64,000 nt of DNA, from the NCBI RefSeq assembly GCF_008974265.1, contig NZ_BKZW01000004.1, positions 186,001 to 250,000 on the forward strand, read 5' to 3'. The first letter of the stretch is position 1, and each line of letters starts with the position of its first letter. The translations under genes and the position numbers were made by a program. Positions 19,683 to 28,716 of the stretch are shown here, one piece after another. Origin of the DNA: Dictyobacter vulcani (GTDB taxonomy: Bacteria; Chloroflexota; Ktedonobacteria; Ktedonobacterales; Ktedonobacteraceae). Below the pieces are notes generated by a model. The model had not been told where the DNA came from. It was given only the letters and a program-made list of their open reading frames with translations, and made no database searches.

Positions 19683-20171
19683 TGCAGGGCTTCTCCTCAT
19701 TTTTTAGGGAAAATAAGTCGAGTGCAATTTTATTTACTACATTGGTTGTAAATATAGTTATAAGTATAAAGATGGTTATTCATTTTCAGTTCATTGGATT
19801 TCTACTTTAATTCAATCCTCTGCAAGACTGGTTAAAAGTATTCTTTGATGCTTGAAAATCTATAATGAGACATCCTTTTTTATTACAATTCAAGTTATCC
19901 TATATCAGGAATCTTCTCTAACTTCTTATGTAAGCCGTCATCTCATAATTATTGATAGCCGAAAAAAAACTAAACCAATCTAAGAGGCAAATGGGAATTA
20001 CGCGATCTATCCACTTCTATCTTTTTTTGGTATACTTGCTCTGAATAAGCTCATCCTACCTGACTTGCCATTGTTGTGGTGCCAGAAGAGGGACCACAGC
20101 GTTTTACATGCTGAATATCAGGTCCTCTTCACATTATCCGATGAGTAAACATTCCTGAAGGAGTTCCCCGT
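19683..20171. other. AT-rich intergenic region between divergent genes
   Basis: No gene seen. It should hold divergent promoters for the secreted protein (minus) and the membrane protein (plus). Confidence 0.4.
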
Positions 20172-20984
20172 ATGTATTCATGGCAGGATATTCCAATCAC
20201 CCCACAAGCACGTACCACCATCCTACGTACCATCCTTATTTTTTTTGGTATCTGTGGCCCGTTGATGTTGAGTCCGTTGATTTTTCAGATCGTCTTTCCG
20301 TTCCCATACCCACCATTCGCTCTCCCTGATATGCCTCATCGTGTTGCTCAGATTGCATTTGTTGTGTTCTGGTTTCTTATCTGGTTGCTTGGTCTTGGCT
20401 ATCTCACCAGGCTTACCGTACGCAGCAGCCGTGCTCAGGCGTCAGGAATACCGCTGGCTCTCCCCCGCTGGATCACACCCGCTCCTCCTAAATTGACACT
20501 TTTGTATGCCATAGCTATACTTGTGAGCATCTCAATAATAGAGATGCTGTATCAAGTGATCTTCTTAAGTAAGCCATTTGCCCTTCGTCTCTTTTTCGAT
20601 GGTATGACCGTGCCGATCATGATCATGGTTTTTACCATGAGCATCCAGGCGTTCAGGGCAAACTCCGGTGAGCAGCAAGGCGTACAAGATCCGTATGCAG
20701 TATTGGCAACCGTTGGCTATGTCTTTGGCATGATCAGTTTTTTCTTTGTCGGCATGCTCTATCTCTTCAGTCCACCATTTGCGCTGGTTGGTCTGGTCAT
20801 ATCTATCTTCGGTCGCCGATCATCTACCAGAAGAACACGAGCAAATTGGGGACTCTGGTTATCCGTCGTCGGTCTACTGGCACCAATTATCGTAATCATG
20901 GTCAGTATGGCACTCAGCCACTGCTCTGGTATACCCGGCTGGGACTGTTCTATCCCAATAGGAATAGATGAGTTTTTTTATTAA
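20172..20984 (+). CDS. Multi-pass membrane protein of unknown function
   Basis: 270 residues with about six hydrophobic segments (for example ILRTILIFFGICGPLMLSPL, AFVVFWFLIWLLGLGYLTRL, ILVSISIIEMLYQVIFL, GMISFFFVGMLYLF and a C-terminal VVGLLAPIIVIMVSMAL). A GAAGGAG ribosome site precedes the ATG. I do not recognise a family. It sits alone upstream of an aldehyde dehydrogenase on the same strand. Confidence 0.75.
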   Translation: MYSWQDIPITPQARTTILRTILIFFGICGPLMLSPLIFQIVFPFPYPPFALPDMPHRVAQIAFVVFWFLIWLLGLGYLTRLTVRSSRAQASGIPLALPRWITPAPPKLTLLYAIAILVSISIIEMLYQVIFLSKPFALRLFFDGMTVPIMIMVFTMSIQAFRANSGEQQGVQDPYAVLATVGYVFGMISFFFVGMLYLFSPPFALVGLVISIFGRRSSTRRTRANWGLWLSVVGLLAPIIVIMVSMALSHCSGIPGWDCSIPIGIDEFFY

Positions 20985-21101
20985 TTGCAAACGCTGCCGG
21001 TACGCTGCAGTCCCTTCTCTTATCATTTGTAGGTTCTCAGGTGCTATACTATGTGAGGGACAGTGTTGTCCGATCACATACGTACGTAGAAAGGTACTTG
21101 T

Positions 21102-22586
21102 ATGGCTATTTCCGATGCAGAAATCAAAATCTCCCCTGAAGTGAGTCAGTTCCTTGCACAACCCAGAAAAATGCTTATCGATGGACAATGGGTGGAGGCC
21201 GCTTCAGGCAAAACATTTTCGGTGTATAATCCTGCGACCGGTGAGGTGATGGCGCAGGTGGCTGAGGGCGATAAAGAGGATATTGATCGTGCTGTGCGTG
21301 CGGCGCGTAAAGCTTTTGAGAGTGGTCCCTGGCGTAAGATGTCCCCCTCAAAACGTGGACAGCTTATGTATCGCCTGGCTGACTTGATCGAGAAGCACGC
21401 GAGGAGTTCGCGCAACTCGAATCGCTTGATAATGGTAAACCTCTTTCCGTGGCTCGTGCCGGTGATGTGCCGCTGGCCATTGACCATTTTCGCTATATGT
21501 CAGGCTGGGCCACCAAGCTTGAGGGCAATACTATCCCCATGCCCGGTAACTACTTTTCTTACACCCTGCGTGAGCCGGTTGGCGTGGTGGGACAGATTAT
21601 TCCCTGGAACTTTCCTCTCTTGATGGCGGCCTGGAAAATGGGTGCCGCGCTGGCCGTTGGTTGTACCGTTATCTTGAAGCCGGCCGAACAGACGCCGCTC
21701 ACTGCCTTACGTCTGGGCGAGCTTGTGCTCGAAGCCGGTTTCCCGGCTGGTGTGGTCAATATCGTTCCAGGCTATGGTGAGACTGCCGGGGCTGCCCTGG
21801 CGGCGCATAACGATGTCGATAAGGTTGCTTTCACCGGTTCTACCGAAGTCGGGCGGTTGATCCTTAAGGCGGCCGCAGGAAACCTGAAAAAAGTTTCCCT
21901 GGAATTAGGTGGCAAATCACCCAATATCGTTTTTGGGGATACCGAGATGCGCACTGCCATCTCTGGTGCCGCCAACGCTATCTTTTTCAACCAGGGAGAA
22001 GTCTGTAGCGCCGGTTCACGGCTCTATATTCAGAAGAATGTCTTCGATGAGGTTGTTGAGGGTGTGGCTGCAAAGGCGAAGAAGATCAAAATCGGTCATG
22101 GTTTTGATCCCGCGACCCAGATGGGACCTCTCGTCTCTGATGAACAACTTGCTCGTGTCACCGGTTATCTCCAGGCAGGTATCGAGGAAGGAGCCAGGCC
22201 CATCGCTGGCGGACAGCGGCGCGGCGATCGTGGCTACTTCGTTGAGCCAACCGTGCTTGTGGATACGAATAAGGATATGAAGATCGTACGCGAAGAGATC
22301 TTTGGTCCGGTGGTGGTGGCTCAGCCGTTTGATGATCTGGAGGAAATCGCCGCGCTCGCCAATGATACGATCTATGGTCTGGCCGCAGGCATCTGGACCA
22401 GGATATCAGTCAGGCCCATAAACTGGCACGCTTGCTGCGCGCTGGTACGGTGTGGGTCAACTGCTATAGTGTCTTTGATGCGGCCTTACCATTTGGCGGC
22501 TATAAACAAAGTGGTTGGGCCGTGAGATGGGTCATGAGGTATTGAACAACTATACCGAGGTCAAAGCTGTCACGATTGGTCTCTGA
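21102..22586 (+). CDS. NAD(P)-dependent aldehyde dehydrogenase (three frameshifts)
   Basis: Read through three frames, the protein is ~495 residues, the standard ALDH length. Visible motifs: IDGQWVEAASGKTF, REPVGVVGQIIPWNFPLLM (cofactor site), VAFTGSTEVGR, catalytic Glu in LELGGKSPNIV, nucleophile Cys in FFNQGEVCSAGSR, and EEIFGPVV. The end, WVNCYSVFDAALPFGGYKQ then GHEVLNNYTEVKAVTI, lies in other frames. Frame changes near 21398, 22400 and 22518 each fit a lost base. Resemblance is to the betaine/retinal-type class. A hairpin terminator follows. Confidence 0.85.
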
Positions 22587-22608
22587 TCTTTCACATATTC
22601 ATTGGATG

Positions 22609-22637
22609 GGCCAGGCTGTAAGTTATGCAGCCTGGCC
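22609..22637 (+). terminator. Hairpin after the aldehyde dehydrogenase gene
   Basis: GGCCAGGCTG (22609-22618) pairs with CAGCCTGGCC (22628-22637), 9-nt loop, weak T-rich tail. Confidence 0.7.
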
Positions 22638-22690
22638 ATTGTATTGCTCTTGAAGCGAATTGGGTGGATTGGCTAGCAGACAAGCGTTTG

Positions 22691-24072
22691 CTAGGCTGTG
22701 GTCCATCCAACAATGTGCGTTAGTATGAGATTGTCCGAAACAGCTATGGTTGTGGGTGATCCTCCATCTATATTGCCAATCACCAGTGATATTGTGTGGT
22801 TGGTACCCTTTAGAATGGCATAGTGCTTGCCATCATGAGACACATTCGTCCACGGCAAGTAACTATTGTCTCCATAGTTATCATACGTGTAATATGATGC
22901 CTTTGCGCTCGTGAGCAGTTTCAGCGCGGTCCCATCCGTATTGATCCGATAGAGTTGCGCGACATGGGTCGTATCGTTGTTTACCGTGAACAGGATTATC
23001 TGGCCCCGCGGTGCACGTGCGAGCACCTGGCTGTTCAGTGGCGCCGTGAATAGCGTATGCAATGCTCCACCGCTCACAGGTTTTATCTTGACCGCTGGTA
23101 TCGTGGTATCTCCGCCCGTGAGGGGGTTCACACTACAAACCAGATGTTTATGATCGGGTGTTATATCATAGTCCTCGCAACTGAATTGTTTCAGTGATGC
23201 CGTGAGCGATTTCACATTCGTATGCTGTTGAGCGACAGGCTTGTGGATATCGAGTAATTGGTAGAGATTTTGGGGCATTGGGCACTGGATGGTAACATAG
23301 ATGTGCCCATTAAGTAGAGGCTGCTATTGCTTATCCATTTGAGAGGAATATACATTTTCATGGGAGGCAATCCAGGCTGTGGCATAAACTGACTCGCATA
23401 GCGAGGTTCAACTGCTGGCTGCTGACTACTGGCTTGTGCTGGTGTTCCACCTACCGCTTGCTGTGGTGCCGGAGCACCTGGATAACCAGGTTGCAGTGAT
23501 GAAAGCACTGTCCGTACTTTTCCGGTGGTCATATCCAGGATATTCAATGTATCTGTCTGTTTATGTTGATTTTGTTCGTTAAAAATCAGGGAATGCTGGT
23601 CGGGAGAAAGTAGTACCCCGCTGAGGGAACTATTTCGTTGTGAGCAGTACACGGTTTGTTTATATGAACCATTGACATTAACGAGTTCAATGGCCGTCAC
23701 GCCCGCATCTGTGAGTTCGTTAATAATAATCCAGTGGCCATCGGGTGAGACATTCGCTGTCACGTTGGCGTTGCCACTATGCGTGGTAAACAGATCATGA
23801 TTCTCGCCGGTGAGCGTATCATATTTGCGCACAGTCGCATGTGTGTTGTACCACCACAGATAGACCACCCCCGGATGCTCCAGAATAGTGAGCGGCGGCA
23901 TGACTGCCGCTCGTCCACGTCCCTGTCCCGGGCAGTTTGTTTGCGTCGTCACCCCCATAGTTACAATTCCTGCAGCACCCCTTGTTACCTGGTAATCACA
24001 AGCAGTGATCAGCAGAGCCATAAGCAGAAGAAAAAAACAGGCAAGTGATTGGCGTACAGATTTAGGGAACAT
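22691..24072 (-). CDS. WD40-like beta-propeller lipoprotein, paralog 2 (frameshifted)
   Basis: The ATG at 24072 follows AAGGAGAAAAAT and starts a lipoprotein signal ending LITAC. The body matches paralog 1 (14,127-15,529) along its whole length, with shared VSPDGHWIII, LLSPDQHSLIFNE, LSSLQPGYPGA, LYQLLDIHKPVAQQ, YRINTDGTALKLLT and SYLPWTNVSHDGKHYAIL. The frame breaks near 23281, a different place from paralog 1; one lost base would repair it to ~460 residues. Function unknown; it is probably an exported sensor or binding propeller. Confidence 0.75.
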
Positions 24073-24446
24073 ATTTTTCTCCTTGATAAACAGAAAGGCA
24101 TATGCCTTAAGTATGCCCTTTCCTGTGCTCAATTCCCACACCATCTGCGCATCATCTGCACACCATCTCCATGCTATCGAGCATTTTTAAGCCGAAAATT
24201 CCTACCTTTCGCGCTCATCCTCGATCTCGCGCTGATCGAATGGTCCTGGATTCCCTTGCTGCTTTGGATCAATGTTCTTTCCGCCTCTGGTCGGGACTGG
24301 ATTATGCGGATCATAGTGGTACAGGTCATTGAGTAGAAAGAGATCATACCAGCCACTGATTGTCAGCGCGGGAATGGTGACGCTTTGAAGACGCACAAAA
24401 ACGCTCACATCCTGGCATGATTGTACCGGCAGCCGTGAATGCCAAT

Positions 24447-25250
24447 ACGTTTCACTTAGCGGCTTCGGCGACTGAGACGCCGGAGAACCGCGAGCCGCTT
24501 CTCAGCGTAACGGCAGGGCCCCATGAAAGACAATCGTGAACGCCGCTCAGTCGCGGCTAGCTGCGCTCATACGATTGCAAGGTAGGGCTTGAGCCTGCGG
24601 ACCGTCCACATATGAAATGTTCCTCACACATGTGATCGTAGTGAGGCGAGCGTATAAAAGCGTGTTTCGCGTCTGGGTGGTGCCTACTCGTACGTGACCA
24701 GATTGCAGGCGTAAGACCCAATACGTTTCGTTGAAGGAGATAACCTCAACAGTATGGCGTGGCGTCGTGTACGTGGAGAGGGCGCCACACGCGGAGGCCG
24801 CACTGCTGCGTTTGCGCAGGCCAGCGTACTCGAACGACGCGCAGTGCTGTGGCGCCTCCAGGGATCGTGTGTGCCGTGCCGTTGCCTGCTCACACCGCAA
24901 CGTGGTGGGTGAGCGCGTGGATCCTCCCCGTACCTTCTCGAAGAGGATCACGACACAGGATCCGTCTCGGTGTAGGCGCCACAGGCATGCGATGCTCTTT
25001 GTGCCCCTCGCTCCATGATCACGCCGCATGCCGGCCTCCGCGTGTGGCGCCCTCTCCACGTATGATTCGCTGTTTTTTATGGTCACAAAAGCGCTTTACC
25101 GAAACGTATGGGGCTCAAGCCCTACCTTGCAATCGTGTGAGCGCAGCTAGCCGCGACTGAGCGGCGTTCACGATTGTCTTTCATGGGGCCCTGCCGTTAC
25201 GCTGAGAGACCTGCTCACTGAACCCCAACGGAGCGACCAGGATGCGCTTA
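24447..25250. mobile_element. Nested repeats: R2 MITE-like element inside an R1-type repeat
   Basis: A single 69-bp-type unit and its arm (24,500-24,717) and an inverted copy (25,109-25,240) flank a ~390-bp R2 element (24,718-25,108). R2 has outer ends of the type AATACGTTTC and 30-bp inner inverted repeats (CGTGGAGAGGGCGCCACACG and its complement). No coding capacity was recognised. Confidence 0.75.
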
Positions 25251-25806
25251 AGGACTCTGTTGGCCGTGATGGCTGATCAGTGCGCGCTCAAGTCGGTTCA
25301 GAGTGCGTTGCCGTTGCAGTATCTCGATCATTGGGAAGAGTGGCGGCGTGGCTTTGCGACCGCTTAAGGCGACGCGGACCGTGCCGAAGAGTTGTCTTGG
25401 TTTGAGGGCTAACTCTGCCATTAACGCTCGCAGCTGCTCTTCTATTATTGTTTGTTCCCAGGTGGTCAGGTTGGCGAGTAGATCGTGTGTGCGTCGCAGG
25501 ACGATCCGGGGTATGGATCAGATGGGTGATTTTCATCAGATGATCATCTACGATATGTGCCAGGTGATATGTGGGCAGGCCATTCGATTTGAGCAGAATA
25601 GCGTCGTCGATATCGGCCTTGCGGAACGTGATTGTACCGCGCAATTGGTCATGGACAATTGTCTCACCCTCCGTTGGCATGGCGAAGCGTACGGAGATGA
25701 CAGGTGGCACGATAAAAGATCCGGAGCGGGCCAGAGGCGTAACGGCAGCTTTTATGGCTGCGAAAGTCGCCCCACGAGCGATAGCCAGCCAGCTATCAGT
25801 GTGCAT
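25248..25806 (-). pseudogene. gltX: gltX (glutamyl-tRNA synthetase) remnant with internal deletion
   Basis: One minus-strand frame contains VRFAMPTEGETIVHDQLRG, TFRKADIDDAILLK, LKSNGLPTYHLAHIVDDHLM, the catalytic-domain core of GluRS. Just downstream another frame has the anticodon-binding end: LANLTTWEQTIIEEQLRALM, VRVALSGRKATPPLF, IEILQRQRTLNRLERAL, ending TAA at 25,250-25,248. The KMSK loop and most of the middle are missing. It is therefore a decayed extra copy; the functional gene must be elsewhere. Confidence 0.85.
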
Positions 25807-25970
25807 GTCCCTGTTCGCCTTCCCGCTCGTGGACGTTTTTACCCCATCCCCGCGAAAACGCAGTGGACGAGGTATTCTCCAGATGGTTCTGATGTTTGTC
25901 TCATATTCCCCATGATACGCGTATATTACTTAATAGCTTCAAAAACTCTCTAGAAAAAGGAATTTCTTAT

Positions 25971-26567
25971 ATGTCTCAGGATGGAAAATATCAAGAGTCG
26001 GAATTGGTGTGCCCGATCTGTGCGCAAAACATTTTTAAGCAAAGTCATAGTCTGCTAAGTTCACGTACAAAAACCTATCTCGGTCTGGATTGGACTAATC
26101 CGACGGCGGACATGCACATCTGTTTCAATTGCCTGCATATATTGTGGTTTCTTGATAAGGCGATCGGGATGCAGGGAGAAAGTCTGGTCTGGCAGGATGA
26201 GCAGCCTCTGATTTGTCCTTTGTGCCAGGAAGAAAAGCTTATCTCGCGCGAGACTTTACTGAGCGACAAAGCGACCACGATGTTCAATACGGATTGGGGT
26301 AATCCAGCCGCTCTTAACTACATCTGTACCAGTTGTGGGTTTATGCAGTGGTTCCTCAATGCCGCAGATGGCGAGGGCGGAGAAACGGTCACGGTGGCTG
26401 ATCATGAGTTGCATTGCACACGTTGCAATCATGCGCATTTTGAGCGTAGCACTACGCTCTTAAGTAGCCGTAGCGCAACCTTACTCCACCTGGACTGGAC
26501 GAGTCCCGAGGCGGATACCTATACCTGTACTCGTTGCGGCAATATTGAATGGTTTCAGCAAGGCTAA
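25971..26567 (+). CDS. Triple zinc-ribbon protein
   Basis: 198 residues built of three ~65-residue repeats. Each has a CPIC-, CPLC- or CTRC-type pair, a conserved LLSSRxxT and LDWTxPxAD stretch, and a second pair (CFNC, CTSC, CTRC) followed by a W/F-rich segment (ILWFLDKA, MQWFLNAA, IEWFQQG). Each repeat can bind one zinc ion. No catalytic domain is present. The ATG at 25971 follows AAAAAGGAATTTC. The molecular role is unknown; nucleic-acid or protein binding is the usual guess for zinc ribbons. Confidence 0.78.
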   Translation: MSQDGKYQESELVCPICAQNIFKQSHSLLSSRTKTYLGLDWTNPTADMHICFNCLHILWFLDKAIGMQGESLVWQDEQPLICPLCQEEKLISRETLLSDKATTMFNTDWGNPAALNYICTSCGFMQWFLNAADGEGGETVTVADHELHCTRCNHAHFERSTTLLSSRSATLLHLDWTSPEADTYTCTRCGNIEWFQQG

Positions 26568-26607
26568 ATAGTTTCCTGACTCAGGTTATTACAGGAAGGA
26601 TAAAAAT

Positions 26608-26705
26608 ATGGACGATATCTCGACAACTCCTGAGGATCGTTTCGCATTCCTGGTAGCAGAATTTCTTGGTGAGCCAGATGTCACGCCCCCCTCACGGGGC
26701 GTGGA
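26608..26705 (+). pseudogene. TfoX/Sxy-N-like protein, N-terminal stub
   Basis: The first ~29 residues (MDDISTTPEDRFAFLVAEFL then GEPDVTPPS) resemble the start of small TfoX-N-like proteins, and AGGAAGG precedes the ATG. Homology stops where a GC hairpin (26682-26689 with 26696-26703, then GAATTTT) begins, so the rest of the gene has been lost. Confidence 0.4.
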
Positions 26706-26710
26706 ATTTT
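26682..26710 (+). terminator. Intrinsic terminator-like hairpin
   Basis: CACGCCCC pairs with GGGGCGTG around 6 nt, followed by GAATTTTCTCAC and then a T6 run. Confidence 0.65.
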
Positions 26711-26876
26711 CTCACTTTTTTCCAATAGTATTCACATCTCCCCCTGCTAGGCTATGCAACATAAGACACCTTCGAATACTCCCTCTATACCCACTGTCAC
26801 TCTCACCTTTCCACTGGCCTCCAATGAGACTACGCGACCGGCGGCGATATCTTCATCGCCGGCCGAGTAGTCTGGC

Positions 26877-27720
26877 CTACATCTTGGCCATATCTTGCTT
26901 GCGGAACTTCCAGAGGGCCAGGGTGAAGAAGAGGAGTGTGTAGAGCGCGATCCCAAGCACGGCGAGCGCCTGTGAGGGCTGGTATGAGCTTGTCGTGGTC
27001 GGCAGATGGCCAGCGCAAAATTCTGACTACTCAAGGTGCTGGCCAGGCCGGATGGGAGATAAAACACGATGTGCATAAAGCCAGATCCCAGGCGTGGCGC
27101 GAGCGATTTCAGCAGTCCCTCGAAAATGGTACTGAAGGCGATCGCGCCACCTACGGCGATAATACCCGAGCGCGTCAGCACGACCAGCAGCAAGGTCAGG
27201 GCCGCATAGGGCAGCAGGGCGTAGATGGTGCGCAGATAAGCCAGCAGCAGTTGCAGGACATCCAGTTGTTCCAGATGGACTTTATGTTGTAGCTGGATGG
27301 AGAAGAACAGGCTCAGCAGTGCGACACTGAGCAGGCAGACGCCGACGATCAGCAGGACCGTGAAGATGGCCAGCACACCCTTGGCGACAAAGAGTTGGGT
27401 GCGTGCGATGCCTTTGCTGAGCCAGAGTCGCAAGGTGCCCCACGAATATTCCTGCGCAAAGACAATGCCAGTAATAATAATCAAAGCATAGGTACCATAG
27501 GAGTTCCAGGCCGAATTGCCAGCGCAAAGTTGAGTCCGAACACAAAGGATCCGGGCCACGTCAGGGACGATGTATTGTGGTAGCCGGGAACGAGCATATT
27601 ATAGAGGAAAAGAGCGGTGCTGATCGCCAGCACTATCAGCGCCACCACCCCCAGACAGATCCATGGGAGTAGCCGCTGATAGGTCTTACTCATTTCCAGC
27701 CGGACGATATTCCAAAACAT
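26877..27720 (-). CDS. ABC-2 type transporter permease (two frameshifts)
   Basis: Six or so membrane helices of the ABC-2 permease type. The N-terminal MFWNIVRLEMSKTYQRLLPW is followed by the conserved ITGIVFAQEYSWGTLRLWLSK block, and the end is LGIALYTLLFFTLALWKFRKQDMAKM. Frames change near 27,510 and 27,010, each consistent with one lost base; repaired, the length is ~281 residues. It is the membrane partner of the ATPase at 27,785-28,708. Confidence 0.82.
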
Positions 27721-27784
27721 TCTGTAGCCTTTCTTTATCGGTGGCCGAGGTAATCGATCGCAAGGATCGAACCTACAGGTCGTG

Positions 27785-28708
27785 TTATGCCGTGGTGGAT
27801 TGTGGCTGTTCCGTTAATTCCAGGAAGATACTTTCCAGGTCGGGCCGCACGATGTGTACTTCTTTGGGTACCAGTTGTTGCTGGACCAGATAGAGGATGG
27901 CTTCTTCGCTGGTGATGCCCTGGATGTCGATGGCGTTGTCCTTGATCTGTGTGATGCGTAGCCTGCGGTTGCCACGCAGCGCCTGCGCGGCCTGGGCTGG
28001 CTGCGCAAAGGTCAGGCGTACCGTTTCGCTGCCCTGGCTGGTCAGTTCCTTGATCGATCCCTGTTTGACCACGCGGCCTTGCTGGATGACGGCGACACGG
28101 TCACAGATCAGCTCAACTTCGTGCAGCAAGTGGCTGCTCAGGATAATGGTGACGCCCCGGGCTTTGAGCGTGTGTAGCAGCGTACGTAACTCATGGATGC
28201 CGGCAGGATCCAGGCCATTGGTTGGCTCATCCAGGATCAAGAGTCCGGGTTCATTGAAGAGCGCGATGGCCACGCCCAGTCGTTGCTTCATACCGGTCGA
28301 GAAATGTTTGGCCTTTTTTTTGTCCGTGTGGTTTAATCCCACCAGCTCAAGGATCTTATCCACATGTGTGGCTGGCAGATGTGGATAGAGCAGGGCCAGT
28401 TGTTTCAGATTGGCGCGTGCCGAGAGATTGGGCATAAAGGTTGGAAACTCCACCAGCGCCCCGACCTTTTGCAGCGGCTGCGTATGCAGTGGCGTGACCT
28501 CTTCTCCCATCAGGTAGATGCGGCCAGAGGTCGGATAGATCAGGCCCAGCAGCATACCGATCGTGGTGGATTTGCCGGCACCGTTGGGTCCGAGAAAGCC
28601 CAGGATCTCGCCATGCTCGACCTGTAGCGAGACATCTTCGACCGAATGGGCGCTACCATAATATTTCTTTAAATGCTGCGCTTCTAAGATGTAATCCTGT
28701 GTCATCAT
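27785..28708 (-). CDS. ABC transporter ATP-binding protein
   Basis: 307 residues. Walker A GPNGAGKST, signature FSTGMKQRLG (LSxGM type, usual in ABC-2 exporters), Walker B LLILDEPTNGLD and the switch ILSSHLLHEVE are intact. The C-terminal ~80 residues form the regulatory extension of the bacitracin/multidrug (CcmA-like) class. It starts 8 nt after the stop of the ClpE-like gene and is followed by its permease, so the three form one operon. Confidence 0.93.
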   Translation of the reverse strand: MMTQDYILEAQHLKKYYGSAHSVEDVSLQVEHGEILGFLGPNGAGKSTTIGMLLGLIYPTSGRIYLMGEEVTPLHTQPLQKVGALVEFPTFMPNLSARANLKQLALLYPHLPATHVDKILELVGLNHTDKKKAKHFSTGMKQRLGVAIALFNEPGLLILDEPTNGLDPAGIHELRTLLHTLKARGVTIILSSHLLHEVELICDRVAVIQQGRVVKQGSIKELTSQGSETVRLTFAQPAQAAQALRGNRRLRITQIKDNAIDIQGITSEEAILYLVQQQLVPKEVHIVRPDLESIFLELTEQPQSTTA

Positions 28709-28716
28709 CTGTCCTT

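Noticed and set aside
24731..25160. Arg-rich open frames in the R2 copies (e.g. YVERAPHAEAALLRLRR) that recur at 31,000 and 59,400
   Set aside because: They recur only because the DNA repeats; frames shift between copies, there are no consistent starts, and composition is driven by GC-rich inverted repeats.
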